A stretch of 5,145 nt of DNA. Source: CAG-841 sp963656825. GTDB lineage: Bacteria; Bacillota; Clostridia; Oscillospirales; CAG-272. Below are positions 4,888 to 5,145 of the stretch, piece after piece. The translations under genes and the position numbers were made by a program. Position 1 is the first letter of the stretch. Every line of letters begins with the position of its first letter. The stretch covers positions 1 to 5,145 of the forward strand of contig CAVKJG010000069.1 of the NCBI GenBank assembly GCA_963656825.1. Direction: 5' to 3'. The notes below the pieces were generated by a model. The model ran no database searches and was not told the origin of the DNA. It was given only the letters and a program-made list of their open reading frames with translations.

Positions 4888-5145
4888 ATAACACCCCCGG
4901 CATCTTCGCATTTCAGCAGGTACTCATCCAGTTCTCTCGACTCAAACAGCTTCAGATCTCTCAAACGGTAAAACATACTTTTGTAGGATACCTGAAATTG
5001 ATTTGCTGCGTCTCTGATTACATTTCTGTCGCAAGTACACAGCTCCCTGCCGCCGTGCACACTATTTTTTAACTTTTGTGTTTACGATATTTTGAATGTG
5101 ATTCTCCAAGCTTGCACAAGCATCTTCATTAACCCTGTATTCGTT
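4884..5145 (-). pseudogene. C-terminal part of ImmA/IrrE-like protein, frame broken at an A6 tract (partial)
   Basis: The gene enters from the right edge. The frame from 5145 gives 27 residues and stops at TAG (5062-5064) right after a run of six A (5065-5070 on -). Removing one A joins it to the frame running to TGA at 4884-4886. That frame reads N-V-I-R-D-A-A-N-Q-F-Q-V-S-Y-K-S-M-F-Y-R-L-R-D-L-K-L-F. The pattern A-x-x-F-x-V-S-x-x-S/A-x-x-x-R-L-x-x-L is typical of the C-terminal end of ImmA/IrrE metallopeptidases, which cleave element repressors. The HExxH site, if present, is outside the window. Without a frameshift the 3' part could only start at GTG 5058-5060, which has no clear ribosome binding site, giving 58 aa. 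It may be a true pseudogene, a slippage site, a sequencing error or two small genes. Confidence 0.5.

Overview
The window looks like chromosome of a Gram-positive gut-type Clostridia bacterium (Oscillospirales or Christensenellales-like), carrying one edge or a remnant of an integrative mobile element. The lineage call is inference. It rests on strong purine-rich Shine-Dalgarno sites, an Ig-like repeat surface protein with a two-helix C-terminal anchor typical of these Clostridia, and a sigma-like gene of a kind common in clostridial conjugative elements. No tool or database was used.

Left part, 1-1225 (+ strand): one membrane-anchored, probably beta-propeller, extracytoplasmic protein closed by a perfect intrinsic terminator. 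From 1226 to 1533 there is no credible gene, but there are two strong hairpins, one a near-perfect palindrome of about 45 bp.

Middle, 1534-3090 (- strand): a repeat-rich surface protein with a C-terminal membrane anchor but no signal peptide. Its reading frame begins 16 nt after an element gene and reaches Ig-like repeat sequence within about a dozen codons. This looks like a truncated host adhesin gene fused to the end of a mobile element.

Right part, 3107-5145 (- strand, read right to left): the end of a frameshifted ImmA/IrrE-like gene; a translationally coupled zinc-ribbon protein; a 305-nt leader with two intrinsic terminators, competing hairpin arms and a hairpin covering the next ribosome binding site; a sigma-70 region-4-like regulator; a gene-free stretch of about 390 nt folding into nested helices closed by a perfect 12-bp stem; and a small winged-helix protein. 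All are on the same strand, so they could be one regulatory module whose transcript runs on into the surface-protein fragment.

The most unusual item is the structured stretch at 3401-3789. It has the hallmarks of a large structured noncoding RNA or a very long structured leader. I could not assign it to a known class from memory.
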